Assembly: GCF_028281305.1 (NCBI RefSeq)
Contig: NZ_JANQKD010000108.1
Span: 62,001-126,000, forward strand
Reading direction: 5' to 3'
Length of the DNA: 64,000 nt
DNA from: Pelagibius sp.
GTDB taxonomy: Bacteria > Pseudomonadota > Alphaproteobacteria > Kiloniellales > Kiloniellaceae
Numbering within the stretch: position 1 is the first letter of the stretch; each line of letters starts with the position of its first letter. Made by a program: the position numbers and the translations under genes. The notes beneath the pieces are model-generated. The model made no database searches. It was not told where the DNA came from and saw only the letters and a list, made by a program, of their open reading frames with translations. Shown in pieces: positions 14,878-23,694 of the stretch.

Positions 14878-16281
14878 TTGACTGCTGTCCAGCCCAGTTT
14901 CAAGACCAAGTACTACCACAAGCGAATCGGGCATCTGTTGCGCCTTGAGCGGAACCGCCCTCTCGGCACCCGCAAGGAGCCCGAACTGGTGGCCCTGGAC
15001 GTCGAGCCCGGCGTCGAGCCGAGCCCGAAACCCCCGGTGCGCATCTACCTGGGCACCGAACCGGCCCAGCATCGTGCGGAGCGGATCTTCGTCTGGTCGA
15101 TCCTGCAGGCGCGCGATCCGGCGCGCCGCTACGAGATCTATCTGATGAAGGATCTCGAAGGCTTCGACAGGACGAAGTGGAAGACCGGGTTTACCGCCTA
15201 CCGCTACGCCATCCCCGATCTGGCCGGGAAGACCGGCCGGGCGATCTACAACGACGTCGATCAGATCTATCTGACCGACCCGGCCGAACTCTTCGATCTG
15301 GACATGCAGGGCGCCGGCCAGATGTGCATCACCGAAAAGGAAACCGCGGTGATGCTTCTGGACTGCGAAAAGATGGCCAAGCTCTGGCACCGCGAAGATG
15401 CCGAGAGGGGCGAGCGGCACAAGTTCTTCCGCCACCGCGTGCAGGCGATCGACGGCATGTGGCGCCAGCTTTCCGGTCTGTGGAATTCCCGCGACCACGA
15501 GTACGAGCCGGGCGTCTCCAAGCTGCTGCACTACACAACGCTGCAGATGCAGCCCTGGCGGCCGTTCCCGAAGGTGCTGCGCTACAAGGAGAATCCGAAC
15601 GGGCAGATCTGGTTCGAGATGGAGCAAGCGGCCGATGCCGCCGGCTTCACGCTGTTCACCGAGGATCGGCCCAGCCAGCGCTATCGCAACATGGTCGCGA
15701 TGTACAAGACCATGCACGAACAGGGCTCGCCGGACGTCGGGCGCCCGCCGGAGAAGACCTTCTCGGGCAAGTCGCTGATCGAGCATGTCGGCCCGATCGC
15801 GAACCTGATCAAGTCGACCGGGGCGACCACGCTTCTGGACTACGGCTCGGGCAAGGCTCTGTACTATGAACCCTATCCGGGCGAAGCGGATGATTCGCGC
15901 TTCAAATCCCAGAAGGAATGGGGCGACACCAAGGTCACCTGCTACGACCCGGGATACGAACCCTACGCCGGGCCCATTGAGCAAAGCTACGACGGGGTCA
16001 TCTGCACCGATGTGCTGGAGCACATCACCGAAGAGGACATCTCCTGGGTGCTGGACAAGCTGTTCCGGCACGCGCGGCACTTCGTCTACGCGGTGGCGGC
16101 CTGCTATCCGGCGAAGAAGTTCCTGCCGGACGGACAGAATGCCCACTGCACCATCCAGCCGCCGGAGTGGTGGCGCGAACAGCTGGATGCCGCAGCCCGC
16201 CGCAATCCGGGCAAACAGTGGACGCTCTGCGCCCAGCTCAAGGGCAAGTTCGGTAAGAGCGACCGGGTCTTTCGCGGCTAA
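14878..16281 (+). CDS. Glycosyltransferase-methyltransferase fusion
   Basis: A 467-residue protein starting at TTG 14878. Residues 50-260 look like a GT8-like nucleotide-diphospho-sugar transferase: VRIYLGTEPAQ, AERIFVWSILQ and a D-x-D-like YNDVDQIYLTDP. Residues 300-450 are a class I SAM methyltransferase: LLDYGSGKALYYE (motif I), DGVICTDVLEHI (motif IV) and a C-terminal part with PPEWWREQLD. The two activities would add and methylate a sugar or modify the same glycan. It sits 27 bp before an FkbM methyltransferase gene in the same direction. Confidence 0.72.
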   Translation: MTAVQPSFKTKYYHKRIGHLLRLERNRPLGTRKEPELVALDVEPGVEPSPKPPVRIYLGTEPAQHRAERIFVWSILQARDPARRYEIYLMKDLEGFDRTKWKTGFTAYRYAIPDLAGKTGRAIYNDVDQIYLTDPAELFDLDMQGAGQMCITEKETAVMLLDCEKMAKLWHREDAERGERHKFFRHRVQAIDGMWRQLSGLWNSRDHEYEPGVSKLLHYTTLQMQPWRPFPKVLRYKENPNGQIWFEMEQAADAAGFTLFTEDRPSQRYRNMVAMYKTMHEQGSPDVGRPPEKTFSGKSLIEHVGPIANLIKSTGATTLLDYGSGKALYYEPYPGEADDSRFKSQKEWGDTKVTCYDPGYEPYAGPIEQSYDGVICTDVLEHITEEDISWVLDKLFRHARHFVYAVAACYPAKKFLPDGQNAHCTIQPPEWWREQLDAAARRNPGKQWTLCAQLKGKFGKSDRVFRG

Positions 16282-16308
16282 GCCAGGGCATCGCCGGATC
16301 GGACCAGA

Positions 16309-17166
16309 ATGGCAGAACTCGGATACTCCAAGCTGAAGGGCGCGCGCCGGCGTGTGGCCAAGCTGCGCTTCGGGCTGGCCCGGCGACTGATGGGCCGCTG
16401 CGAGCTGCGCGACGGGGATAACGCCTACCGCTTCGACCCTGCTTCCTTCCGCGAGCTGTGGCGAATCAGCAGCATCTATCTGAAAGAAGTCGGCACCATC
16501 GAGCTGATTCGCCAGGAACTGCGCGAAGGCGATGTGTTCTGCGACATCGGCGCCAATGTCGGTCTCTACAGCCTGATGGCCGCGTCCCGCGTCGGCGAGA
16601 CCGGTCAGGTCTACGCCTTCGAGCCCTTGGCCGCCAACTTCGCCAGTCTCGTGGAGAGCATCCGGCGCAATGGCTTCTGCCGGCGCATCACACCCTTCTC
16701 GCTGGCCCTGACGGACGCGCCCGGTGTGTTTCCGTTCCACTACATGAGCCTGGAGGCCGGCTCCTCCGGCAGCCAGCTTCATGCGGCCGTCGATGTCGAC
16801 GAGCAGGACTACGTGCCCCTGGTGACCGAGATGAAGTACGGCACCAGCCTGGACGACTTGATTGCCGCCGGCACGATGCGGGTTCCCAATGTCATTAAGA
16901 TCGACGTCGACGGTAACGAGGCCCGCATTCTGCGCGGTATGCGTCAGCTCCTGAACGGAAGCCAGCGCCCCCGCGCGGTCAGCGTCGAAGTCAATGCGCG
17001 CGAGAAGGACGCGCTGTTCGGCTTTATGGAAGCACAGGGTTACGCCTTCGCCTCGCGCAACGATACCATGGGCGGACTGCGCCAGATCGGCGCCGGCACC
17101 GACCCGGAGCAGGTCGCCTACAACGCGGTCTTCCGCCCGGCCGAGGAAGCGGTGGCGGCATGTTGA
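16309..17166 (+). CDS. FkbM-family methyltransferase
   Basis: A 285-residue SAM-dependent O-methyltransferase. FCDIGANVGLYSLMAAS is motif I of the FkbM family, YAFEPLAANFASLVESI follows, and IKIDVDGNEARILRGM is the conserved downstream block. In alphaproteobacteria such proteins often methylate sugars of capsules, O-antigens or glycolipids. It overlaps the following oxygenase gene by 7 bp. Confidence 0.87.
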   Translation: MAELGYSKLKGARRRVAKLRFGLARRLMGRCELRDGDNAYRFDPASFRELWRISSIYLKEVGTIELIRQELREGDVFCDIGANVGLYSLMAASRVGETGQVYAFEPLAANFASLVESIRRNGFCRRITPFSLALTDAPGVFPFHYMSLEAGSSGSQLHAAVDVDEQDYVPLVTEMKYGTSLDDLIAAGTMRVPNVIKIDVDGNEARILRGMRQLLNGSQRPRAVSVEVNAREKDALFGFMEAQGYAFASRNDTMGGLRQIGAGTDPEQVAYNAVFRPAEEAVAAC

Positions 17167-17906
17167 ATTTCGAGTCCATCAAGTTCGACTACGACCCCTA
17201 TCCGATCGGCCTCGCGCGCGGCGCCCTGGACGCGGATCTCTATCGGGAACTGATCGACACCTTTCCGGACGATCAGACCTTCGTTCTGAAAGAGTTCAAC
17301 GGGGTCAAGTACTCGCTGTCGCGCCACAACAACAAAGCCGGCTACTTCGACCATCTCCGCAAGAATGAGGCCTGGGGACGCTTTTACGACTACATCGCGA
17401 GTGAGAGCTTCATTGTCGACACTATGACGATGTTGAAGGCGCACAACATCGATCTCGGCCTGGCCAACGTGTCGTGGCAGCAGCGGGCCCTTAAGCGTTT
17501 CAAGGCCTTGAAGAAGAGAAGCCCGCAGCCGCATATCCCGCGTTTGCGTTCACGCTTCGAATTCTCTTCCATGCCGGTGACCGGCGGCAACATCCGCCCC
17601 CACACCGACCATCCCTCGAAGGTCGTGACCATGGTGATCCCGATCCTGCGGGAGGACGAGTGGAAAGAGGAGTACGGCGGTGGCACCAGTGTGGTCTGGC
17701 CCAAGGACCGCGCCCGCAGCTACAACTTCGTCAACGGCTATATGGATTTCGACGAGGTCGACTGCGTGCGAACCTACCCCTTCGAGCCGAACCAGTGCCT
17801 GGTGTTCGTCAAGACCTACAATTCCTGGCATGCGGTCTGGCCGATGACCGGGAATGACTCCAAAGTCCTGCGGCGAACCCTGACCATCAATATAGAGGCC
17901 AACTGA
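17160..17906 (+). CDS. 2-oxoglutarate/Fe(II)-dependent oxygenase
   Basis: A 248-residue protein. The iron ligands are visible as H-x-D in IRPHTDHPSK (near residue 145), a distal His in SWHAVWPM and the 2-oxoglutarate-binding Arg in LRRTLTINI. The length and the layout with a C-terminal jellyroll resemble prolyl-4-hydroxylase-like and related small oxygenases in polysaccharide clusters. The substrate is unknown; a sugar or lipid of the cluster is likely. It ends in convergence with the ABC transporter gene. Confidence 0.8.
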   Translation: MLNFESIKFDYDPYPIGLARGALDADLYRELIDTFPDDQTFVLKEFNGVKYSLSRHNNKAGYFDHLRKNEAWGRFYDYIASESFIVDTMTMLKAHNIDLGLANVSWQQRALKRFKALKKRSPQPHIPRLRSRFEFSSMPVTGGNIRPHTDHPSKVVTMVIPILREDEWKEEYGGGTSVVWPKDRARSYNFVNGYMDFDEVDCVRTYPFEPNQCLVFVKTYNSWHAVWPMTGNDSKVLRRTLTINIEAN

Positions 17907-17937
17907 CCGCCGCCGGCCGCGCCACCCACCTGCTTGG

Positions 17938-19656
17938 TCAGGCGGGCCGCTTCAGGTTCCCGTCGTTCTTCACCAGCGTCACGGCACCCTGCTCCAGCCG
18001 GAAGGTCCGCTCGGCAATCTCCGTCCAGGCTTCCCGGTGGGTGATGGCCAGGACCGTCATGTCGCGGCTCAGCGCATCGATGTTGCGGCAGATGTCGCGT
18101 TCCGTGCGCGGATCGAGCGCGCTGGTGACCTCGTCCAGAATCAAGAGCTTCGGCTTTGTGGCGAGGGCGCGTGCAAGCGCGATGCGCTGGCGCTGTCCGC
18201 CGGAGAGCTTCGCCCCCTTCTCGCCGACGACGGTGTAGGGGCCCTGGGGCATGGCGCTGACGAAATCCCAGGCCCCTGCGGCCTCCAGGGCTTCGCGCAC
18301 CTCGGCCTCGCCGAGGTTCGGATCGCCGAGCGTAATGTTGGCGAGCACGGTATCGTGGAACAGGATCAGTTCCTGCGGCACATAGCCCACCAAGCTGCGC
18401 CAGGCCTGCAGGTCGATCTCGCCGAGAGGCACGCCGTCGATCAGAATGCGCCCGCTCTGCGGCTGGTGCAGCCCCAGCAGAAGGTCGATCAAGGTCGTCT
18501 TGCCGGACCCCGAGGCGCCGGTAATCACGGTCAGGCCGCCGGCCGGGACCTCCAGCGACACGGCGTCGAGGATCTTTTCGCTGTCGTGAGCGAAGGTCAC
18601 AGACTCGAGGCCGCATCCGCGGACAAGACTTGGAACGGTGTGGCCCGGGTTCGGCTCCTCGGCGGCTGCGGCTTCCTCAATGAGCTCGCGCATCGACCAG
18701 TAGGGGCTTTCCAACAGGACCGCCTTCTGAAACTGGCGCTGCATCTTGCCGACGCTGGAGACCGCCTGATAGAGCAGGATGCCCATCACCATAAGCTGCG
18801 CAACGGGAACCTGCCAACGGGTGACGGCGAAGTAGAACCCGATGCCGATCACTATGACGACGAGCATCTCCTCGAGGTTTTTCAGAGCGTACTGACTGAT
18901 CACCTGGCGCCGCAGCGCGCGCTTCAGCTGCCTGATCTTGCGCTCGAAGAGGTTGGCGAACTTGCCCGCCCTGGCCATCGCCTTGAGCGGTTTGATGTTG
19001 CTGAGGGCGTCGCTCAGATAGATCACCAGTTCCGAGGTGCGCTCCGTCTGCCGCCGCCCGGCTTTCTTTGTGATCCGTACCAGGAAGTGCAGCGACAATG
19101 CGATAACGCCGCCCACAGCCAGCGCCGCCAGCGCCAGCTGCCAGGACACCAGGGCGGCGACGACGCTGTAGACGACGGTCTGGATGGCGTTCACCTGAAA
19201 GTTCGCCGCCATCAGGTAGGCATGTCCCGAGCGCGTCGCATCGACACTGACCGCGTTGGCAATCCGCCCGACCGGCTGATGTGTGAAGTATCCCCAGCGC
19301 ACCTTCAACAGCCGCCCGATCAGGTCGGCGCGCAGGCCGGTTGCGACTTCGGCAACCGCATAGCCGACGTAGGACATCGCCACGACCGTCAACAGGCACT
19401 TCAGGACGATGGCCCCGACCACGAGCGCCAGAAGCAGGCCGAGCTCGGGCTTCAGGCCGACGACCGCCAGGGCGCTCTCGACATAGCCGACAAGGACCGA
19501 GCCGTCCGCAGCGCCGTCGTTGATGGCCAGGGACAGCAGCGGCAGGAGGGAGGCAAGGCCGATGCCTTCGAAGATCCCGGCAAGCAGCAGACAGGCCAGA
19601 ACCAGCCAGGGCTTGGTTCCCTCGGCGCCGTAGAAGATGCGCAGAATACCGATCAT
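17938..19656 (-). CDS. ABC exporter, fused permease and ATPase
   Basis: A 572-residue half-transporter of the MsbA/type IV exporter kind. Residues 1-310 form a six-helix transmembrane domain; residues 345-560 hold the ATPase with Walker A GASGSGKTT, signature LSGGQRQRIALARAL, Walker B LLILDE and switch His in AITHRE. It is not a type I secretion ABC protein of the PrtD or LapB kind as far as I can see. The neighbouring glycosyl- and methyltransferases suggest export or flipping of a lipid-linked glycan. Confidence 0.88.
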   Translation of the reverse strand: MIGILRIFYGAEGTKPWLVLACLLLAGIFEGIGLASLLPLLSLAINDGAADGSVLVGYVESALAVVGLKPELGLLLALVVGAIVLKCLLTVVAMSYVGYAVAEVATGLRADLIGRLLKVRWGYFTHQPVGRIANAVSVDATRSGHAYLMAANFQVNAIQTVVYSVVAALVSWQLALAALAVGGVIALSLHFLVRITKKAGRRQTERTSELVIYLSDALSNIKPLKAMARAGKFANLFERKIRQLKRALRRQVISQYALKNLEEMLVVIVIGIGFYFAVTRWQVPVAQLMVMGILLYQAVSSVGKMQRQFQKAVLLESPYWSMRELIEEAAAAEEPNPGHTVPSLVRGCGLESVTFAHDSEKILDAVSLEVPAGGLTVITGASGSGKTTLIDLLLGLHQPQSGRILIDGVPLGEIDLQAWRSLVGYVPQELILFHDTVLANITLGDPNLGEAEVREALEAAGAWDFVSAMPQGPYTVVGEKGAKLSGGQRQRIALARALATKPKLLILDEVTSALDPRTERDICRNIDALSRDMTVLAITHREAWTEIAERTFRLEQGAVTLVKNDGNLKRPA

Positions 19657-19748
19657 CGCCCATGTATTTGCGGTTATGCCGGAGGGGTCAAGGTCAATGT
19701 GGCCGGCGGGCCAGGGCCGTCCAGGCCCGTCCGGGCGGCCAATTGCCC

Positions 19749-20498
19749 TTACTTCAGGATCAAGCCCTGACCGGTGGGGACGTGAATCACCCTGCGCCCC
19801 AGGCTTTCCGCGGCCTCGTCCATGGCCTTTTTGGCGCCCGGACAGGTGCTGAACCCGTAGTCGTCGCAGATCAGTGCACCGCCCGGCACCAGCCGCGGAA
19901 AGAAGAAGAGGACCGAGTCCCGCGTCGGCTCGTAGAAGTCGACATCGACGCTGACCAGGCAGAACTGCTTGTCGGCCACCTCATCGAAGCGTTCCGGGAT
20001 CCAGCCTTTGTAGAACATGGCATGGGGGTGCTCTGCCAGATTCCGGCGGGTGGCCTCCAGCGGGCTGGCGAACTCGCCGGCCTGCAGGGCCCGCACCTCT
20101 GTCGTCTTCGGCTTGTCGTGTTCGGTGGGCTCGGACAGGCCGCTGAAGGAATCGAAGATGTGATGCGCCCTGTCGTCCTCGAAGGCCGACATGATCACGT
20201 GGCTCGATGCGCCGCCCAGGGCCCCGCATTCGGCGGTTTCTCCGGTCAGGTGGCGCAGGCTGCGGGCCAGGTTGTACAGAAAGAACTGGCGTTCCTTGAC
20301 ACGCGGATAGCGCGGGTCGAAGCGGCGCATGACCGCCAGGAAGTCGCGGTCGTCCTGCCAGTTCGTGTGTTTGTTGTAGATCCTCATGTCCAGCCACTTG
20401 GCAAGCTGGTTCATGACATAGAACGAGAAGTCGCGCTTTTCGTGCGGCTCTCCGGTCAGGGATCGATAGCCGTAGCGCAGGAGTTTTCGTAGCTGCAC
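19749..20498 (-). CDS. TylF/MycF-family methyltransferase
   Basis: A 249-residue SAM-dependent O-methyltransferase of the macrocin methyltransferase family. CGALGGASSHVIMSAF is the motif I region, HIFDSFSGLSEPT follows, and VDVDFYEPTRDSVLFFFPRLVPGGALICDDYG is the hallmark block with the metal-binding Asp residues. I choose the GTG at 20498 (AGAGG 8 bp upstream), which gives the normal family length. Longer starts upstream give proline/arginine-rich low-quality protein. Confidence 0.83.
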   Translation of the reverse strand: MQLRKLLRYGYRSLTGEPHEKRDFSFYVMNQLAKWLDMRIYNKHTNWQDDRDFLAVMRRFDPRYPRVKERQFFLYNLARSLRHLTGETAECGALGGASSHVIMSAFEDDRAHHIFDSFSGLSEPTEHDKPKTTEVRALQAGEFASPLEATRRNLAEHPHAMFYKGWIPERFDEVADKQFCLVSVDVDFYEPTRDSVLFFFPRLVPGGALICDDYGFSTCPGAKKAMDEAAESLGRRVIHVPTGQGLILK

Positions 20499-20699
20499 AG
20501 GAAATGCCTCTTTCGGACGCGGCTCCGTGTTTGGCAGGATTTTCCTGGCACCGCAAGCCGCATGATCCGAAGCGTTTTCCCAAGCGTTCTGCGGGTGCCG
20601 CCCTCGGGCGCGGCACGCCGACTGCTGAGGCAAGGCAGCGGCGACGGCGGTGGCCGCGCCCCCCGGCGCGTGCCAGGCCGCCGCAATAGAGGCAGGCCG

Positions 20700-21854
20700 T
20701 CAGCGCAAGCCGGGGATCATTGCCGTCAGTTCGGCGCGGCGGTTGATGCCGAGCTTGGCATAGATGCGTTTGCGGTGGGTCTTTACCGTGTTCAGGCTGA
20801 TGCCGAGGGCTTGCGCCACTTCGCCCTCGTCGCGGCTGCTGGCCAGGGTGCGTGCGACGCGCCACTCGCCGCGCGTCAGCCCCAGGGCCTTGCCCCACTC
20901 GCTCAGGCTTTGGATTGGCCGCGGGTCGGGATCGTTGATGGTGATCAGCGCCGTTGCCGCGATACCTGTGCTCCAGTAGACCTCGAACTCAAAGGGCGTG
21001 ACCTCTGCCAGGTAGGGGCGCGCGCCGGAGGGGCGCTCGACGGCGATCACCGTCGGCTGGCTGGGCTGGCTCTCTTCGTTCTCGCCGAGGCGCTGGGCCA
21101 GGGCCTGCAGCAGCCCGCGCTGCCCCTGACCGGAGTCGAGCACCAGCTTGCCGGCGCGCACCGTCAGGCCGTCGGCGGTGGAGCTGAGGGTCTCGGCCAG
21201 CGCGTTCATGCGCACGACCTTGGCATTGCGGTCCACCAAGAAGGCGGCGCGTCCGATCTGGTCCAGCGCCTCGAAGGCAGCGTCCATCGTCGCACCCATC
21301 TGGGTGACGTGGCGCTCTACCTTGAGCCCGCGAATGACGTGGGTTGTGAGGGAGTCGAAGCGCGCAATCTCGAGATCGTCGAGGGGAACCCCGGTTTCGT
21401 CCCGGTTCAGCGCGAGCTTCAACTGCAGCTTGGAATCCAGGCGCGACGTGAAGCGCGTAAGGTGAAAGGAATCGGCTTCTCTGGCGAAGTCCCGGTAGTA
21501 CTCGCTCTTCGCGAAGTCCCGCGGATCGCAGACGTCCTGCAGGCGTTGGATGGTCGGCGAAAAGGCGATCGGCACGCTGATCCGGAAGGGATCGAGGCGG
21601 TGGTAGTAGGCGAAGTAGCGCTCGATGAAGTTATCGAGATCGGTCGAGAGGTGTGCGGCGACCGGCATCGGCGTGATTTCCGAAGGGTCAAGACGCAGCT
21701 GCCAGAGCTCGCAGCGCTCCAATGCCAGGGCCGCAAAGGAAGCATCGAAGGCAGCGGCGATGGACCGCAAGGCCGCGCGCCAGGTGATCTCACCGGTTGA
21801 GGCGCGGTAGACCTGCTCGACAAGGCCATCGAAGGCTTGGCGATCGATTACCAT
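20700..21854 (-). CDS. LuxR-type transcriptional regulator (paralogue A)
   Basis: A 384-residue regulator. The C-terminal 60 residues are a LuxR/GerE helix-turn-helix with GEVAQALGISLNTVKTHRKRIYAKLGINRRAEL. The N-terminal two thirds look like a GAF-like sensory region (YYHRLDPFR, SEYYRDF) and a PAS-like part (GRAAFLVDRNAKVVRMNALAE), not an acyl-homoserine-lactone domain. A second protein of the same 384-residue length at 33011-34165 is its paralogue, sharing HVTQMGAT, the PAS region and the HTH nearly throughout. A TCACCC-N4-GGGTGA site lies 282 bp upstream, on the correct side. No Shine-Dalgarno sequence is visible at the ATG. Confidence 0.88.
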   Translation of the reverse strand: MVIDRQAFDGLVEQVYRASTGEITWRAALRSIAAAFDASFAALALERCELWQLRLDPSEITPMPVAAHLSTDLDNFIERYFAYYHRLDPFRISVPIAFSPTIQRLQDVCDPRDFAKSEYYRDFAREADSFHLTRFTSRLDSKLQLKLALNRDETGVPLDDLEIARFDSLTTHVIRGLKVERHVTQMGATMDAAFEALDQIGRAAFLVDRNAKVVRMNALAETLSSTADGLTVRAGKLVLDSGQGQRGLLQALAQRLGENEESQPSQPTVIAVERPSGARPYLAEVTPFEFEVYWSTGIAATALITINDPDPRPIQSLSEWGKALGLTRGEWRVARTLASSRDEGEVAQALGISLNTVKTHRKRIYAKLGINRRAELTAMIPGLR

Positions 21855-21911
21855 GCGCCGGCGGCCGGGTCGGATGCAGGCGTGCCGCACGCAGCAAGTT
21901 GGACGTGCGCT

Positions 21912-21923
21912 CCTTCCGTACCG
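21912..21923 (-). promoter_or_regulatory. 12-bp leader element shared by the two luxR paralogues (copy A)
   Basis: On the minus strand CGGTACGGAAGG occurs here, 58 bp before the start of paralogue A. The identical 12-mer is found at 32952-32963, 48 bp before paralogue B. It may be a relic of duplication or a translational element. Confidence 0.4.
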
Positions 21924-22135
21924 GGCCGCGCCTGCAAACCGAAGAATGCCGGGTACAGAATCGTCTCACTCTGAGCGGGCTTCGGTTGGAAAACGCCACC
22001 CGCCGCACAGACTCCCCCGCGGGCGCCCATCCAGGGACGCGCCGGCCGGCCGGCCTCTACGGCAAGTGTGAAAACGTTAAATTCCAACCCTCTACTCCCC
22101 GCCTGAAAGCTAGCGGTCGGAGAAGGGGCGGTGCG

Positions 22136-22151
22136 TCACCCTCAGGGGTGA
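22136..22151 (-). promoter_or_regulatory. TCACCC-N4-GGGTGA palindrome 1 (ahead of luxR paralogue A)
   Basis: Exact match TCACCC-TCAG-GGGTGA. On the minus strand a -10-like TAGCTT begins 31.5 bp from the palindrome centre (22112-22107), which would place the centre near -43. The match to a -10 is weak (3 of 6). A second -10-like hexamer CATAGT (22177-22182) lies on the plus strand side. Confidence 0.65.
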
Positions 22152-22489
22152 TTAGCTCGGCGCTGATGCAACTCCCCATAGTCTATGCGACTACGGTTAA
22201 TTGCTTACGCGACCTTGTTGTTTGGCGTTGTCGGACCGGGTGAATGCTGGGCACCAAGCCACTTTTTTTGGCGCGGCCCGATCCGATGAGCGGAGTTGCG
22301 ATCAGTGCTCTACGTCCCTTCGCCTGATCGCCGGATGCTCACTTACTCGATCATCCAGTTCCCTCTATTGTATGTGTTAAGGTCTCCCGTATTAAGTGCG
22401 TTTTATGTATATTTCTAATAAGATTCTGATTCTTATGCGTGTATATCAGATATTTTATGATTCAAATACGCTAAAAGCGGGCAAAATAT

Positions 22490-22522
22490 CCGACACAATG
22501 CCCTAATAGGGCATTGTGTCGG
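22490..22522 (-). terminator. Perfect 33-bp palindrome, terminator for the peptidase-DUF1612 operon
   Basis: Arms CCGACACAATGCCCTA and TAGGGCATTGTGTCGG (16 bp each) around a single A. It begins 19 bp after the DUF1612 stop codon and on the minus strand is followed by ATATTTTG, so it fits a strong intrinsic terminator. The perfection and length are more than a terminator needs. Confidence 0.7.
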
Positions 22523-22540
22523 ACTGCAAAGTAATGAGTG

Positions 22541-23617
22541 CTAGGAGGCCAAACTATAAACTCTGTTTTTGGGCTTTCCGGTAATTTCACGGACAACCTC
22601 TTCGGCAATGAGTTCTTGTAAAAGCCAGTTCGAACCTTGGGCCGTCAGCTCCAGCCGGCGCTTTATGAAGCGCGTCGAGAGGGCCGGGTAGTTCAGGAAC
22701 AGCCAGGCCAGATGAGGCAGGCGCGACCCCGCGCCATGGCGGGTCAGCAGTTCAACCAGGCGCGCGCGCCCGCGCGCAATGCTGTGGTGCTCGTCCAGGC
22801 CGGCATTCGCGGCTACCTGAACGGCTTCGCAGAATTGACGGATCCAGGCATCCAGCGGCGTGGCGCTGTCCAGGTGCCGACGGGTCTCCTGAAGGCCCGC
22901 AGCCAGGCAGACGGTCATGCCCTTCGTCTTGCCCCAATGCCAGAGCAGCAGGGGGGCCAGCAGCAGGCCGATCTCCGTGCCGTAATGATCGAGCGGCTTG
23001 ATCCGCTGCCAGACACGCAAGGCCATGGCCGCGGCTGGGACCGCCGGCGTCGATTCCAATTCGCCGACCACGTCGAGCCAGCGCTGCAGGCGGTCCATGC
23101 TTGCCGTCCGCCGCCCATCTTCCGCGAGTTCCCCTTCCATCGCCTCATCGCTTTCCTCGCCCTCATCGAGGATCTCCATCAGGCGTTGCTCCAGGGCGAG
23201 AAGACCTTCCACGGTGAGCGTTTTCGCCGGCCCGGCCCGGCCGATCTGACGCCTCAACGACAGCAGGGCCTTGGCCTTGATCCAGGCGGCACTGGGGCGG
23301 CTTGGCAGGCTCTGGGCGTCGACCAGGACCAGATCTTCCATGGCGACCGCCTCGCCTTCGCGGGCGACCAGGGCCGAAACCTCCTTGAAGTCTGCGCGGC
23401 AGATCCAGGAGTGGCGCAGATCGCTGGAGAGGAGCTGTTGTTCCAGACGCGCCAGCCTGTCCTCGGCCAGGCTCCAGGCGCGCGCGAAGCTCTCCCACGG
23501 CAGGCCGAGGGCGTAACGCTTGCTCGGTCGTTCCGGGCCGCGCAGCAGGCGTTCGTGCTGCAGTTCATGCGTCAGGGCATTTGCTTTGACAGCGGCTGCT
23601 TGGGGGGAGGCCTGCAT
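22541..23617 (-). CDS. DUF1612 and helix-turn-helix domain protein (RHE_PE00001 family)
   Basis: A 358-residue protein. GLPWESFARAWSLAEDRLARLEQQL, HSWICRADFKEV and EGEAVAMEDLVLVDA are the hallmark N-terminal blocks of the DUF1612 (RHE_PE00001) family, known mainly from rhizobial plasmids and chromosomes; the C-terminal 60 residues carry the associated winged-helix-like DNA-binding part (NWLLQELIAEEVVREITGKPKNRVYSL). The function is unknown. I use the ATG at 23617 with AAGGA upstream; earlier starts give low-complexity protein. It follows the exported peptidase gene by 77 bp on the same strand. Confidence 0.8.
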   Translation of the reverse strand: MQASPQAAAVKANALTHELQHERLLRGPERPSKRYALGLPWESFARAWSLAEDRLARLEQQLLSSDLRHSWICRADFKEVSALVAREGEAVAMEDLVLVDAQSLPSRPSAAWIKAKALLSLRRQIGRAGPAKTLTVEGLLALEQRLMEILDEGEESDEAMEGELAEDGRRTASMDRLQRWLDVVGELESTPAVPAAAMALRVWQRIKPLDHYGTEIGLLLAPLLLWHWGKTKGMTVCLAAGLQETRRHLDSATPLDAWIRQFCEAVQVAANAGLDEHHSIARGRARLVELLTRHGAGSRLPHLAWLFLNYPALSTRFIKRRLELTAQGSNWLLQELIAEEVVREITGKPKNRVYSLAS

Positions 23618-23694
23618 GGGTCGGTCCTTTTGCTGGAGGAGGGATCGGCGCGCCAGTTGACCGTGTACGGCACCCGTTCGGATGAGGGGGCCGT

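Larger units (their letters stand above)
21855..22540. other. 686-bp intergenic region between luxR paralogue A and the DUF1612 gene
   Basis: No believable protein-coding frame. It holds, from right to left, a perfect 33-bp palindrome (22490-22522), an AT-rich stretch of about 150 bp (roughly 22360-22490) that contrasts sharply with the GC-rich surroundings, a TCACCC-N4-GGGTGA site (22136-22151) and a GC-rich leader of paralogue A containing a 12-mer shared with paralogue B. Both transcription of the regulator and an untranslated RNA from the AT-rich part are possible. Confidence 0.7.

Noticed and set aside
17938-19656. ABC exporter as the type I secretion ATPase for the exoprotein
   Set aside because: Sequence looks like an MsbA-type lipid/glycan exporter, it lies in a glycan cluster, and no membrane-fusion partner is adjacent.
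20700-21854. Acyl-homoserine-lactone receptor role for the LuxR paralogues
   Set aside because: The N-terminal part lacks the autoinducer-binding domain pattern and is longer, with GAF/PAS-like features.
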